DNA from: Morinoia aosen
Taxonomy: Eukaryota > Arthropoda > Malacostraca > Amphipoda > Talitridae
Assembly: GCA_030386875.1 (NCBI GenBank)
Contig: CM059563.1
Location: forward strand, 45,538,102-45,602,101
Length of the DNA stretch: 64,000 nucleotides
Direction of reading: 5' to 3'
Under the pieces are notes generated by a model. The model was not told the DNA's origin and made no database searches. It saw nothing but the letters and a program-made list of their open reading frames with translations. The translations under genes and the position numbers were made by a program. Positions within the stretch are counted from its first letter, which is position 1. Every line of letters starts with the position of its first letter. Of the stretch, positions 22,535 through 33,572 are shown one piece after another.

Positions 22535-25500
22535 CTTGCGCCACTGACACCACTCGCACCACTCGCACCGCTCGCACCGCTCGCACCGCTCGCACCGCTC
22601 GCACCACTCGCACCACTCGCACCGCTCGCACCGCTCGCACCACTCGCACCGCTCACACCGCTCGCACCGCTCGCACCACTCGCACCGCTCGCACCACTCG
22701 CACCACTCGCACCGCTCGCACCGCTCGCACCGCTCGCACCGCTCGCACCGCTCGCACCACTCGCACCGCTCGCACCGCTCGCACCACTCGCACCACTCGC
22801 ACCGCTCGCACCACTCGCACCGCTCGCACCACTCGCACCGCTCGCACCACTCGCACCACTCGCACCGCTCGCACCGCTCGCACCCCTCGCACCACTCGCA
22901 CCGCTCGCACCGCTCGCACCGCTCGCACCCCTCGCACCGCTCGCACCGCTCGCACCGCTCGCACCCCTCGCACCGCTCGCACCCCTCGCACCGCTCGCAC
23001 CGCTCGCACCGCTCGCACCGCTCGCACCACTCGCACCGCTCGCACCACTCGCACCGCTCGCACCCCTCGCACCGCTCGCACCGCTCGCACCGCTCGCACC
23101 GCTCGCACCGCTCGCACCGCTCGCACCGCTCGCACCGCTCGCACCGCTCGCACCGCTCGCACCGCTCGCACCGCTCGCACCGCTCGCACCCCTCGCACCG
23201 CTCGCACCACTCGCACCGCTCGCACCACTCGCACCGCTCGCACCACTCGCACCGCTCGCACCGCTCGCACCGCTCGCACCACTCGCACCGCTCGCACCAC
23301 TCGCACCGCTCGCACCACTCGCACCCCTCGCACCACTCGCACCCCTCGCACCACTCGCACCGCTCGCATCACTCGCACCCCTCGCACCACTCGCACCGCT
23401 CGCACCACTCGCACCACTCGCACCACTCGCACCCCTCGCACCACTCGCACCGCTCGCACCACTCGCACCCCTCGCACCGCTCGCACCACTCGCACCACTC
23501 GCACCACTCGCACCCCTCGCACCACTCGCACCGCTCGCACCACTCGCACCCCTCGCACCGCTCGCACCACTCGCACCACTCGCACCGCTCGCACCACTCG
23601 CACCGCTCGCACCACTCGCACCGCTCGCACCACTCGCACCGCTCGCACCACTCGCACCGCTCGCACCACTCGCACCGCTCGCACCACTCGCACCGCTCGC
23701 ACCACTCGCACCCCTCGCACCACTCGCACCGCTCGCACCACTCGCACCCCTCGCACCACTCGCACCACTCGCACCCCTCGCACCACTCGCACCGCTCGCA
23801 CCACTCGCACCGCTCGCACCACTCGCACCCCTCGCACCACTCGCACCGCTCGCACCACTCGCACCGCTCGCACCGCTCGCACCACTCGCACCGCTCGCAC
23901 CGCTCGCACCGCTCGCACCACTCGCACCACTCGCACCGCTCGCACCCCTCGCACCACTCGCACCACTCGCACCGCTCGCACCCCTCGCACCGCTCGCACC
24001 GCTCGCACCACTCGCACCCCTCGAACCACTCGCACCGCTCGCACCGCTCGCACCGCTCGCACCACTCGCACCGCTCGCACCACTCGCACCACTCGCACCG
24101 CTCGCACCACTCGCACCACTCGCACCACTCGCACCGCTCGCACCGCTCGCACCGCTCGCACCGCTCGCACCGCTCGCACCACTCGCACCGCTCGCACCGC
24201 TCGCACCGCTCGCACCGCTCGCACCACTCGCACCGCTCGCACCGCTCGCACCACTCGCACCACTCGCACCGCTCGCACCGCTCGCACCGCTCGCACCGCT
24301 CGCACCACTCGCACCGCTCGCACCGCTCGCACCACTCGCACCGCTCGCACCACTCGCACCGCTCGCACCGCTCGCACCACTCGCACCGCTCGCACCACTC
24401 GCACCGCTCGCACCGCTCGCACCACTCGCACCGCTCGCACCACTCGCACCACTCGCACCACTCGCACCGCTCGCACCGCTCGCACCACTCGCACCACTCG
24501 CACCACTCGCACCACTCGCACCACTCGCACCGCTCGCACCGCTCGCACCACTCGCACCGCTCGCACCGCTCGCACCGCTCGCACCGCTCGCACCGCTCGC
24601 ACCGCTCGCACCACTCGCACCACTCGCACCGCTCGCACCCCTCGCACCCCTCGCACCGCTCGCACCGCTCGCACCACTCGCACCCCTCGCACCACTCGCA
24701 CCACTCGCACCACTCGCACCCCTCGCACCACTCGCACCGCTCGCACCACTCGCACCGCTCGCACCACTCGCACCGCTCGCACCGCTCGCACCGCTCGCAC
24801 CGCTCGCACCACTCGCACCGCTCGCACCACTCGCACCACTCGCACCACTCGCACCACTCGCACCGCTCGCACCGCTCGCACCGCTCGCACCGCTCGCACC
24901 GCTCGCACCACTCGCACCACTCGCACCACCCGCACCACTCGCACCGCTCGCACCGCTCGCACCACTCGCACCGCTCGCACCACTCGCACCGCTCGCACCG
25001 CTCGCACCGCTCGCACCACTCGCACCGCTCGCACCACTCGCACCGCTCGCACCGCTCGCACCGCTCGCACCACTCGCACCACTCGCACCCCTCGCACCGC
25101 TCGCACCACTCGCACCGCTCGCACCACTCGCACCGCTCGCACCGCTCGCACCGCTCGCACCGCTCGCACCGCTCGCACCGCTCGCACCACTCGCACCGCT
25201 CGCACCGCTCGCACCGCTCGCACCGCTCGCACCGCTCGCACCGCTCGCACCGCTCGCACCACTCGCACCGCTCGCACCGCTCGCACCACTCGCACCACTC
25301 GCACCACTCGCACCACTCGCACCGCTCGCACCACTCGCACCACTCGCACCACTCGCACCACTCGCACCACTCGCACCACTCGCACCACTCGCACCACTCG
25401 CACCACTCGCACCACTCGCACCGCTCGCACCACTCGCACCACTCGCACCACTCGCACCGCTCGCACCACTCGCACCACTCGCACCACTCGCACCACTCGC

Positions 25501-27349
25501 ACCACTCGCACCGCTCGCACCACTCGCACCACTCGCACCACTCGCACCACTCGCACCGCTCGCACCGCTCGCACCGCTCGCACCGCTCGCACCGCTCGCA
25601 CCGCTCGCACCACTCGCACCGCTCGCACCGCTCGCACCGCTCGCACCGCTCGCACCGCTCGCACCGCTCGCACCACTCGCACCGCTCGCACCGCTCGCAC
25701 CACTCGCACCACTCGCACCACTCGCACCACTCGCACCGCTCGCACCGCTCGCACCGCTCGCACCCCTCGCACCGCTCGCACCACTCGCACCGCTCGCACC
25801 GCTCGCACCGCTCGCACCGCTCGCACCACTCGCACCGCTCGCACCACTCGCACCGCTCGCACCGCTCGCACCACTCGCACCACTCGCACCACTCGCACCA
25901 CTCGCACCACTCGCACCACTCGCACCACTCGCACCGCTCGCACCGCTCGCACCGCTCGCACCGCTCGCACCGCTCGCACCGCTCGCACCGCTCGCACCAC
26001 TCGCACCGCTCGCACCACTCGCACCGCTCGCACCGCTCGCACCACTCGCACCGCTCGCACCACTCGCACCGCTCGCACCACTCGCACCACTCGCACCACT
26101 CGCACCACTCGCACCACTCGCACCACTCGCACCACTCGCACCACTCGCACCACTCGCACCACTCGCACCACTCGCACCCCTCGCACCGCTCGCACCGCTC
26201 GCACCGCTCGCACCACTCGCACCACTCGCACCGCTCGCACCGCTCGCACCGCTCGCACCACTCGCACCACTCGCACCACTCGCACCACTCGCACCACTCG
26301 CACCACTCGCACCACTCGCACCACTCGCACCACTCGCACCACTCGCACCACTCGCACCACTCGCACCACTCGCACCACTCGCACCACTCGCACCCCTCGC
26401 ACCGCTCGCACCGCTCGCACCGCTCGCACCACTCGCACCACTCGCACCACTCGCACCACTCGCACCACTCGCACCGCTCGCACCGCTCGCACCACTCGCA
26501 CCGCTCGCACCGCTCGCACCACTCGCACCCCTCGCACCACTCGCACCACTCGCACCACTCGCACCCCTCGCACCCCTCGCACCACTCGCACCACTCGCAC
26601 CACTCGCACCACTCGCACCACTCGCACCACTCGCACCCCCTCGCACCACTCGCACCACTCGCACCACTCGCACCACTCGCACCACTCGCACCACTCGCAC
26701 CGCTCGCACCCCTCGCACCACTCGCACCACTCGCACCACTCGCACCACTCGCACCACTCGCACCACTCGCACCGCTCGCACCACTCGCACCGCTCGCACC
26801 GCTCGCACCACTCGCACCCCTCGCACCACTCGCACCACTCGCACCACTCGCACCACTCGCACCGCTCGCACCGCTCGCACCGCTCGCACCACTCGCACCC
26901 CTCGCACCACTCGCACCACTCGCACCCCTCGCACCACTCGCACCACTCGCACCACTCGCACCACTCGCACCACTCGCACCGCTCGCACCACTCGCACCAC
27001 TCGCACCGCTCGCACCACTCGCACCGCTCGCACCACTCGCACCACTCGCACCCCTCGCACCACTCGCACCACTCGCACCACTCGCACCACTCGCACCGCT
27101 CGCACCACTCGCACCACCCGCACCGCTCGCACCACTCGCACCGCTCGCACCGCTCGCACCGCTCGCACCACTCGCACCCCTCGCACCACTCGCACCACTC
27201 GCACCACTCGCACCCCTCGCACCACTCGCACCACTCGCACCACTCGCACCACTCGCACCACTCGCACCGCTCGCACCCCTCGCACCACTCGCACCACTCG
27301 CACCACTCGCACCGCTCGCACCACTCGCACCCCTCGCACCACTCGAACA
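22535..27349. repeat. Giant 9-bp minisatellite, unit gcacc[A/G/C]ctc, about 535 copies
   Basis: About 4.8 kb of the 9-bp unit gcaccNctc, where N is nearly always A, G or C; very few other changes occur (for example gcatcactc near 23368, gaacc near 24011, gcacccgc near 24927). One inserted C at about 26636 is the only length change I noticed. Because 9 bp is three codons and no phase contains a stop, frames on both strands stay open for over 1,300 codons (Ala-Pro-Leu forward; Gly-Ala-Ser, Val-Arg-Ala and Cys-Glu-Trp types in reverse). These are not proteins. The first two units are degenerate (cttgcgcca, ctgacacca) and the last reads ctcgaacaa, marking the edges. Confidence 0.97.
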
Positions 27350-28290
27350 ATGAGTAAAATAATAATACAATTCGGTACCCAGGAGAGCACAATTTACCGG
27401 CTAAGAGTTATAAAAAGCGCAAAATAATTCTCATATTCTGTGATCTCGAGCTTAGTTAAGAGACAGATTGGTTACGTACTCTGCTGTGCATTGCGGCCTA
27501 ATGAGCAAATTTCTTCTCTCATATGACAAAGGTGTTGAAAAAATACTGACCAGGCATAGGTGTTGAGACAAATCTGCGTGGTGCCGCTTCCTATGCTACT
27601 GTGCAATGAAATAGGGGCCTGGAATATTCGCCGATTTCTTTTTATTTTATCATTTTTTGTGGCAAATTTGAAATAAAATATTTTGTAATATTGTGTCTGG
27701 GAATTTGATAATTTCATTGCCTTTTTTCTGAGCTGCACAAAATCACAAGTGCATAACGTTTTTTAACCTAAAGCCGACATTTCATGATATTTTAGAGCCG
27801 GGCACATCTTGATGTACTGTTCTTTAGGTTCGCTCATGCCACTCGACTGTCGGTGTTAATGATGACGCTCACGCACAATGGTTTGTGGCTTGATTTCTTT
27901 TAGTCCAAAGCTCAAAAAATAAAAAAAAAAATTAGGAAAAACTACCGGAAAAGCACGAAATTCAGAATACGTTGTTACAAAATCACCAACTACGAGAAAC
28001 ATTTATGTCGTCTCATAACACCAATTCAGGAACTACAAGACGACTGTACGCATAGCCTGTAATAATGACACGGTTGAATATCACAAACTGAGAAGCCCAT
28101 AATTACACGAGGTGTGTTTTTAGTTCTTCATTCCTAAGAGATGAGCAGGGCAGGCGCGCCTTTTGTTGCACGGCGGCCTCCTGTGCTGTGATCTCATTAA
28201 GATTTGCTTCATCCTTGTATTGTGCGTCGGGCCGCCGGTGCTTTGTTTTAATTAGCGCGCAGCTCTTCTGTGCGCGGCGTAGCCCTCTTC
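27350..28290. other. No gene recognised
   Basis: AT-rich DNA to the right of the giant array. The frame at 27472-27738 (minus) has no motif I know. Confidence 0.4.
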
Positions 28291-28800
28291 TCTAGTCGCC
28301 CCACTGCTCCACCACTGCACCACTGCCTGCCCCACCACTGCCCCACCACCGCCCCACCACCGCGCCACCACCGCGCCCCCACCGCCCCACCACTGCACCC
28401 CCACTGCCCTACCACTGCCCCCCCCACTGCCCCACCACTGCCCCCCACTGCCACACCACTGCCCCACCACTGCCCCACCACTGCCTCACCACTGCCCCAC
28501 CACTGCCCCACCACTGCTTCCCCCACTGCCCCCCCCCACTGCCCCACCACTGCCCCACCACTGCCCCATCACTGCCCCCCCACTGTCCCCCCCCTGCCCC
28601 ACCACTGCACCACCACTGCACCACCACCGCCCCACCACTGCCCCACCACTGCACCACCACTGCCCCACCACTGCCCTACCACTACACCACCACTGCACCA
28701 CCACTGCACCACCACTGCATCACCACTGCAACATCACTGCACCACCACTGCACCACCACTGCACCACCACTGCACCATCACTGCACCACCACTGCACCAC
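28291..28800. repeat. Minisatellite of ~10-12 bp, ccaccactgccc type
   Basis: Repeats of 'ccccaccactgc' in the left part shifting to 'accaccactgc' in the right part, with runs of C up to eight. The minus strand is G-run-rich (gtggtgggg) and therefore G-quadruplex-capable. Frames on both strands are by-products. Confidence 0.93.
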
Positions 28801-29107
28801 ACGGTCTCCTGCGATTGAGCTAAAGTGGTGACGTAAACTAATTATAAACATCAACATCGCCAATCTTATCCCAATTCAATGGAATTTAACGCAAATAAAT
28901 AGAGCTCAATTTTAGCAGTGCAACCTGGAGAGAGTGGACTTGAATTTCAAGTTATTTATGCAAATTATTTTTGCAATTTTTTTTGGCTCTGGGACGAACC
29001 AATTTTACCAATTACCCGCACCTGCTGCAAGTTATTGCTTGGTTAATTACTGAAACAATACTCGGTTAGAACGGGCACAACACTTGCCCAACATTGTAAA
29101 TTTTTAC

Positions 29108-29455
29108 TAGGTTAGTTTAAGCCTTTCTAAGAACAATGACGGTGCTCTAAAGCGAGGGAGCAGGAATGCCCCGAGTGTTATGGAATTATGGGAACGGGGA
29201 ACCTATGCAATAGGTGTCCCGTCAAACTCTGCGTATAGAAACAGGAAAATGTAAAGAAGTTCATGAAACAAGGTTAATATTGAAGAGGAAAGTAATAGGT
29301 GCTGAAAAAGGAGGGCAATGAACAGAAAATATCTTTCGTAGCTAGACAATAAACCTATTCTATTTCCACCAAAGAAGGCTAGCTCTAAACTTAACATCTC
29401 CCTTCTGGGAGCCTGAATTTCTATAGATATAATATTTTTATCTCCGTGGAAAGAC
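29108..29455 (-). mobile_element. SINE-like element, copy 6
   Basis: 'aggttagtttaagcctttct' at the left end, then 'cggtgctctaaagcgaggga', 'gaaacaggaaaatgtaaaga', 'aggtgctgaaaaaggagggc', 'ctattctatttccaccaaag' and 'atagatataatatttttatc' at the right. Moderately diverged and with no clear target duplication. Confidence 0.78.
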
Positions 29456-29830
29456 GCGATACTGAAGCAATACTCAGGTAATGCTGACACAATACTTGGT
29501 CAATACCGAATAGGTCTTTGTGAATACAAAACCTACATCCAACAAGCAGGGGAGTTACATAGTTACATATGTTGAGTCAATACAGAAGTCATGTTCGACT
29601 GATATTTAAATAGTTCGCGTTCAATACTGAGCTATTCTTTATCTTCATCATAGTAATTTTAGGTCCTTAGCGTAACACTGCCTGATCGATGTTAAGCCAA
29701 TACTTGATCGCTACTGCAGTAATACTTGGTTAATACTGGAGAATCCCTCACCCATTGCTAAATCAATACTTTGTCATCATAAAGCAATACTTGGGCACTA
29801 TCAAGCAGTATTTGAAAGATAATAAACCCA
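29456..29830. repeat. Degenerate repeat around 'caatacttggt'
   Basis: At least ten irregular occurrences of 'caatactt(g)g(t/g)' and 'ttaatactg', spaced about 20-60 bp apart, for example 'acacaatacttggtcaatac', 'agtaatacttggttaatact' and 'agcaatacttgggcac'. It looks like an old, eroded satellite. Confidence 0.6.
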
Positions 29831-31568
29831 AACATGACCTAGAGTGACGGAACGTGTTGCCAGTATGTATGGTACTGAAGCGTGAAAAAAAATGGTGATA
29901 ATAACTTCCTATAGCTATAATTGATAAATACCTATTATTTTATAGCTGCTTCTCACCTCAATAAATGAAATATAGCTAAAGTTCTTATAATAAATGCTAT
30001 AGAGTAACATGTTTCTCAATATTCCTAGCCATTAAAATGATTGACATACAATAACTGTTTTTTATCACAACGTTGTTCTAAACGTTCATTCATTTATTTG
30101 AAGTGTGTGTGATCACTCACGCACACTCACTGCGTGATTTTCAGCAAACTGCATGAAAACTTTAAGTGTCGAGCATTTACATTTAACTGAACAATGTTAA
30201 GCGTTATTCTCTTCTACTTCTACGAGGTGTGAAGCCCAAACATGAAGAAAAACATTTTAAAAATAATTCAATACATTCAAACTTTATTTTGAAATCCAAA
30301 ATTTCTACACCTAAGCAGCCAGATGATTTGGTTTGCCGGTCGGCTTGCTGCGGTGTACGCTTGCTTGTCACCGCCCACGCTCTGCTGTCTGCAACAATAT
30401 AGGGCAAAATTCCGGACACAGCTTCAGCATTAACGTGAAGAAACTTTGAAATTCTTGCAAAGTGTTAATTTAAAATAGGGTCTGTCAAGAAATTACATCG
30501 TTTATTGCCTATTAAATTTGGATGTCACTCCTGAGTAGTCAGATATCCCCATAAAAAGTTAATGATATTGTTTTATCGCTATTCGTTTGTTTAGTGGATC
30601 GTCACCGTTCAAGCTTTGCTATAACCTACTCCAAAAAGTCAACCTTTTTTCAATAAATTAATTCGAAAAACAAATTAAAAATTAGAAATTGAAAACTGCA
30701 AAAATCGAAATTGAAAATATAATATTGAAGAATAAGCTTACGACAACAACACAGCAATAAATCATTTGGTTTTCCCTGTTACAGATGATATAAATGTTTA
30801 ACAAATACGTAGAGAGAAATTCTCGCTGATCTCGGTCCAAGTGACCATATTCATCCCTGACGAAGTAGCGTGGATACGAATTACCCCATATGTTCACCCT
30901 GTGAAAGTTATTTCTCACGTTTTCTTCGGATAGCAATTATAAAATATATTTGACGGAATATATTCCTTTCGAAAAGTTATTGCGGTAAAGTGTGTAATTT
31001 CTCAACGGAATATTAATCGCGTGAAAAGAAAGTCTATAAATCAGTCTCTAGGCTAGAAAAATTTTCTACTGGCAATCGGACTCGAAGACTTACGGGTGTT
31101 GTCTGATTCGTGATAAAATTTATATATATTGAACATTAATATTAATTATATTGAACAAGTTTAATTGACCAAATTTATTATATTAAACATTAAGCGATCA
31201 TAATTAATAATAAATTTACAGAAGCAAACATATCTACTACGACAATAATCAGACAATTTATAAAACTAACTGAGATCATTTGATGCCTTGTGTAGTTGTC
31301 ACCGTCCACGCGGTTGTCATTAATCAGCTCACAGATCAAATTGATCAAACATCAGTTAGATTCTCCAACACCCATTTTTCAGCGATAAGAAAGGGTATAA
31401 TTCAAGTTCCTTTTCAAAATGCCATGAAGTTATCCTTTCCACTAATCCGTCGCTGAAATTTCAAGATTTTCTTTGTTCAACTTGCCAACATAATACCACT
31501 GGTTGTGCGGTGACGTGCTACGCTACAACGATAAATGTTATTTTTCTTTAATAGTATGTTTAGCAACC
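29831..31568. other. No gene recognised
   Basis: AT-rich DNA with several frames under 90 codons and no recognisable domain. Confidence 0.42.
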
Positions 31569-31581
31569 AATTTTTAGAATA

Positions 31582-31927
31582 AGATTAGATGAGATGTTAG
31601 TATAATCCTCCCTATCCGCAACAAAGGCGATCCAAAGCGAGGAAGGAAGGTACCATTTATCATGGAGATGGTAATGCGGAATCTATGAACAAGGTGCATA
31701 GAAATAGCAAGTTGAGAAAGAAGTTCACGAAACAAAATAAAAGTTGAAGAAAAAAGTAGTAGGTACTGAAAACCGGGACTGAAGTGAGCCCCCCAAAAAT
31801 ACGGTATCACAATAACATTTTGTTCCAACAAAAAGAAGGCGTACCTAATTTTCAGCTCAGAACCTTACATTTTCCCCCAGGTAGTGTTAATTCACATCGA
31901 TACCATATAGTTATCCCCCTCTGTGGG
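31582..31927 (-). mobile_element. SINE-like element, copy 7, with degenerate 13-bp target duplication
   Basis: It carries 'gatgagatgttag' tail, 'caacaaaggcgatccaaagc', 'agttcacgaaacaaaataaa' and right end 'atccccctctgtggg'. Flanks aatttttagaata (31569-31581) and aatatctagaata (31928-31940) match at 11 of 13 positions, as expected for an aged target duplication. Confidence 0.85.
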
Positions 31928-31940
31928 AATATCTAGAATA

Positions 31941-32414
31941 CTAATTAATAATAAATTCAAGAGGTCTATAGATTCTGAGGAATAGAATTCCTGGCATCTA
32001 AAATTTAGATTTGGAACAATTAATAAGCAACTGGCTCGTGTTAAATATTATACTGCTTTTCAACGTAAATTTGTTAACCAACAGTATCCAAACGAACCTC
32101 TCCTGATACATTTTATCTAAACCTCACACAACCTGATGTGTTCAAACCTATCCAAGCTAACCTTACTCATCCTAAAGTAGCCTAACCTATACTCTTGGAT
32201 CCATGAAAAATTGAAATTATTTTCAAATTGAACAAGTTAAGCGGAACAACATATTCTTACTAACTCATCCTAACTTATCTTCGATTGCGAACTAATCAAG
32301 CATATACTAACCTCACCATGAATTTTACATTCTCTTAAAGACTACAGTTGATCAGAGAAAGATCTCCCGGTGCCAGCAGTAAAGCTTTGTATTTTTATTA
32401 TTACTAGTGCACAC
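31941..32414. other. No gene recognised
   Basis: AT-rich sequence with several 'cctaac' and 'aacctaacc'-like stretches at 32100-32200. Nothing I can name. Confidence 0.4.
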
Positions 32415-32811
32415 GTGCTAGTCGGAATTATTCTGAAGAATTTCATTCCTTCTTTCTTGAGTTAAATTCGCTTGTGCAAGTCGATGCTGTCCAGCATTAG
32501 TCTGAAGAATTTCACCCCTTCTTCCTTGAGTTAAATACTCTCGTGTCACTCGATGTTGTCCAGCGTTATGCCGAAGAATTTCCTCGCTTCTTTCATGTGT
32601 TAAGCTCTCTCTAGCTACTCGGTGCTGCTCTGCATTTATTGTGTAGAATTTCCAAACGCCGTTCAAGGACCAATTTATCTCTAGCTTCTCGTTGGCGAGC
32701 AGCATTGCTTCGTCTTGCCATTTCGCGTTGTTTATCCAATCGTCTTCGGCGTTTTTCTTGCTGTCGAAGTTTTGCTACTTATCTCTTGCGGTTGGACACA
32801 TTTCTATCCAT
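32415..32811 (-). pseudogene. Arg/Glu-rich repeat protein fragment, possibly Helitron-like N-terminus
   Basis: A minus-strand reading frame starts at ATG 32811-32809 within a strong start context (gccaccatgg). It gives 'MDRNVSNRKR', an in-frame TAA, then 'VAKLRQQEKRRRRLDKQREM', 'RRSNAARQREARDK' and 'LERRLEILHN'. A one-base insertion (aataaatgc) then shifts the frame. After it, three ~23-residue repeats follow: 'NAEQHRVARESLTHERSEEI', 'NAGQHRVTREYLTQGRRGEI' and 'NAGQHRLAQANLTQERRNEI', ending in TAG near 32415. The charged, helical 'QxR..R..LT.ER' repeats recall the N-terminal part of some arthropod Helitron helicase-like proteins. That link is inference from style, and no Rep or helicase motif is present here. 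Confidence 0.5.
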
Positions 32812-32814
32812 GGT

Positions 32815-33528
32815 GGCCTCTTTGGCCGGAATTTTATTCTGAAATGTCGTCTATTATCTCTTCGGAGCTTTTCGAGAAAATCACAATTTCGAAAACAATA
32901 ACTCAAGTTCCAAAATCTGGAGCCTTATATTAAGTGGTAGCCAGGTTACTGGTCAAACGTGTTTAAAACATTTCTTTTCGCATTATCAATTTAAAATATC
33001 AAAGCAACACGATGAATTTCAACAGAGAAAGCTCCAAAAAAAATTCTATTTCTAAAAATTAGCCGATTGCGTATTCGGGATACCATAATGCAAGTGAAAG
33101 GGAATTGAATCGCCTCAGAAAAAAAATGCAGTAGAATAATTTCTTGTTTTTCTTAAGCTTTATCCTTGTTGGTATCAAAGCTATCGATTATAGAAGAGTG
33201 TGACGCACGGAAGGACGTGGCTCCTTTTATAATAATGATTTACCAGGCTTTTTAGTAAAGCTACAACATAATTTTTCAAACCCGCCCCTACATAGCTGCA
33301 TAAAATAGAACCGCTCACTGCGCAGCGATTTCCGAAATAAAGAAGGAACATACGCTGTGCGGCGCATAAAGTCTAATCGCAGTATCCATGATACAGATGC
33401 TCTCAAAAGACCATTAATGCTGCTCATTTCCGTATTCCGGCGCGCCTATTGAGAAGTTGTTGCGTGGAATAAAATTACAGCATGCGAAATCTTTTCTGAA
33501 CTTTCATTTACGCATCACCCATGCTTAT
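32815..33528. other. No gene recognised
   Basis: Anonymous DNA between the repeat-protein fragment and the Penelope-like element. Confidence 0.42.
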
Positions 33529-33572
33529 AATTTTAAGTTTATCAAGGTGAATAGTTGACGCCTGGGTTCCAT

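Noticed and set aside
22453-27427. Proteins of 1,300-1,650 residues on both strands
   Set aside because: They are translations of a 9-bp repeat that has no stop in any phase; composition is a three-residue repeat and there is no start or splice context or domain.
32100-32200. Telomere-like 'cctaacc' strings
   Set aside because: Irregular spacing and no run of the arthropod-type TTAGG/CCTAA repeat.
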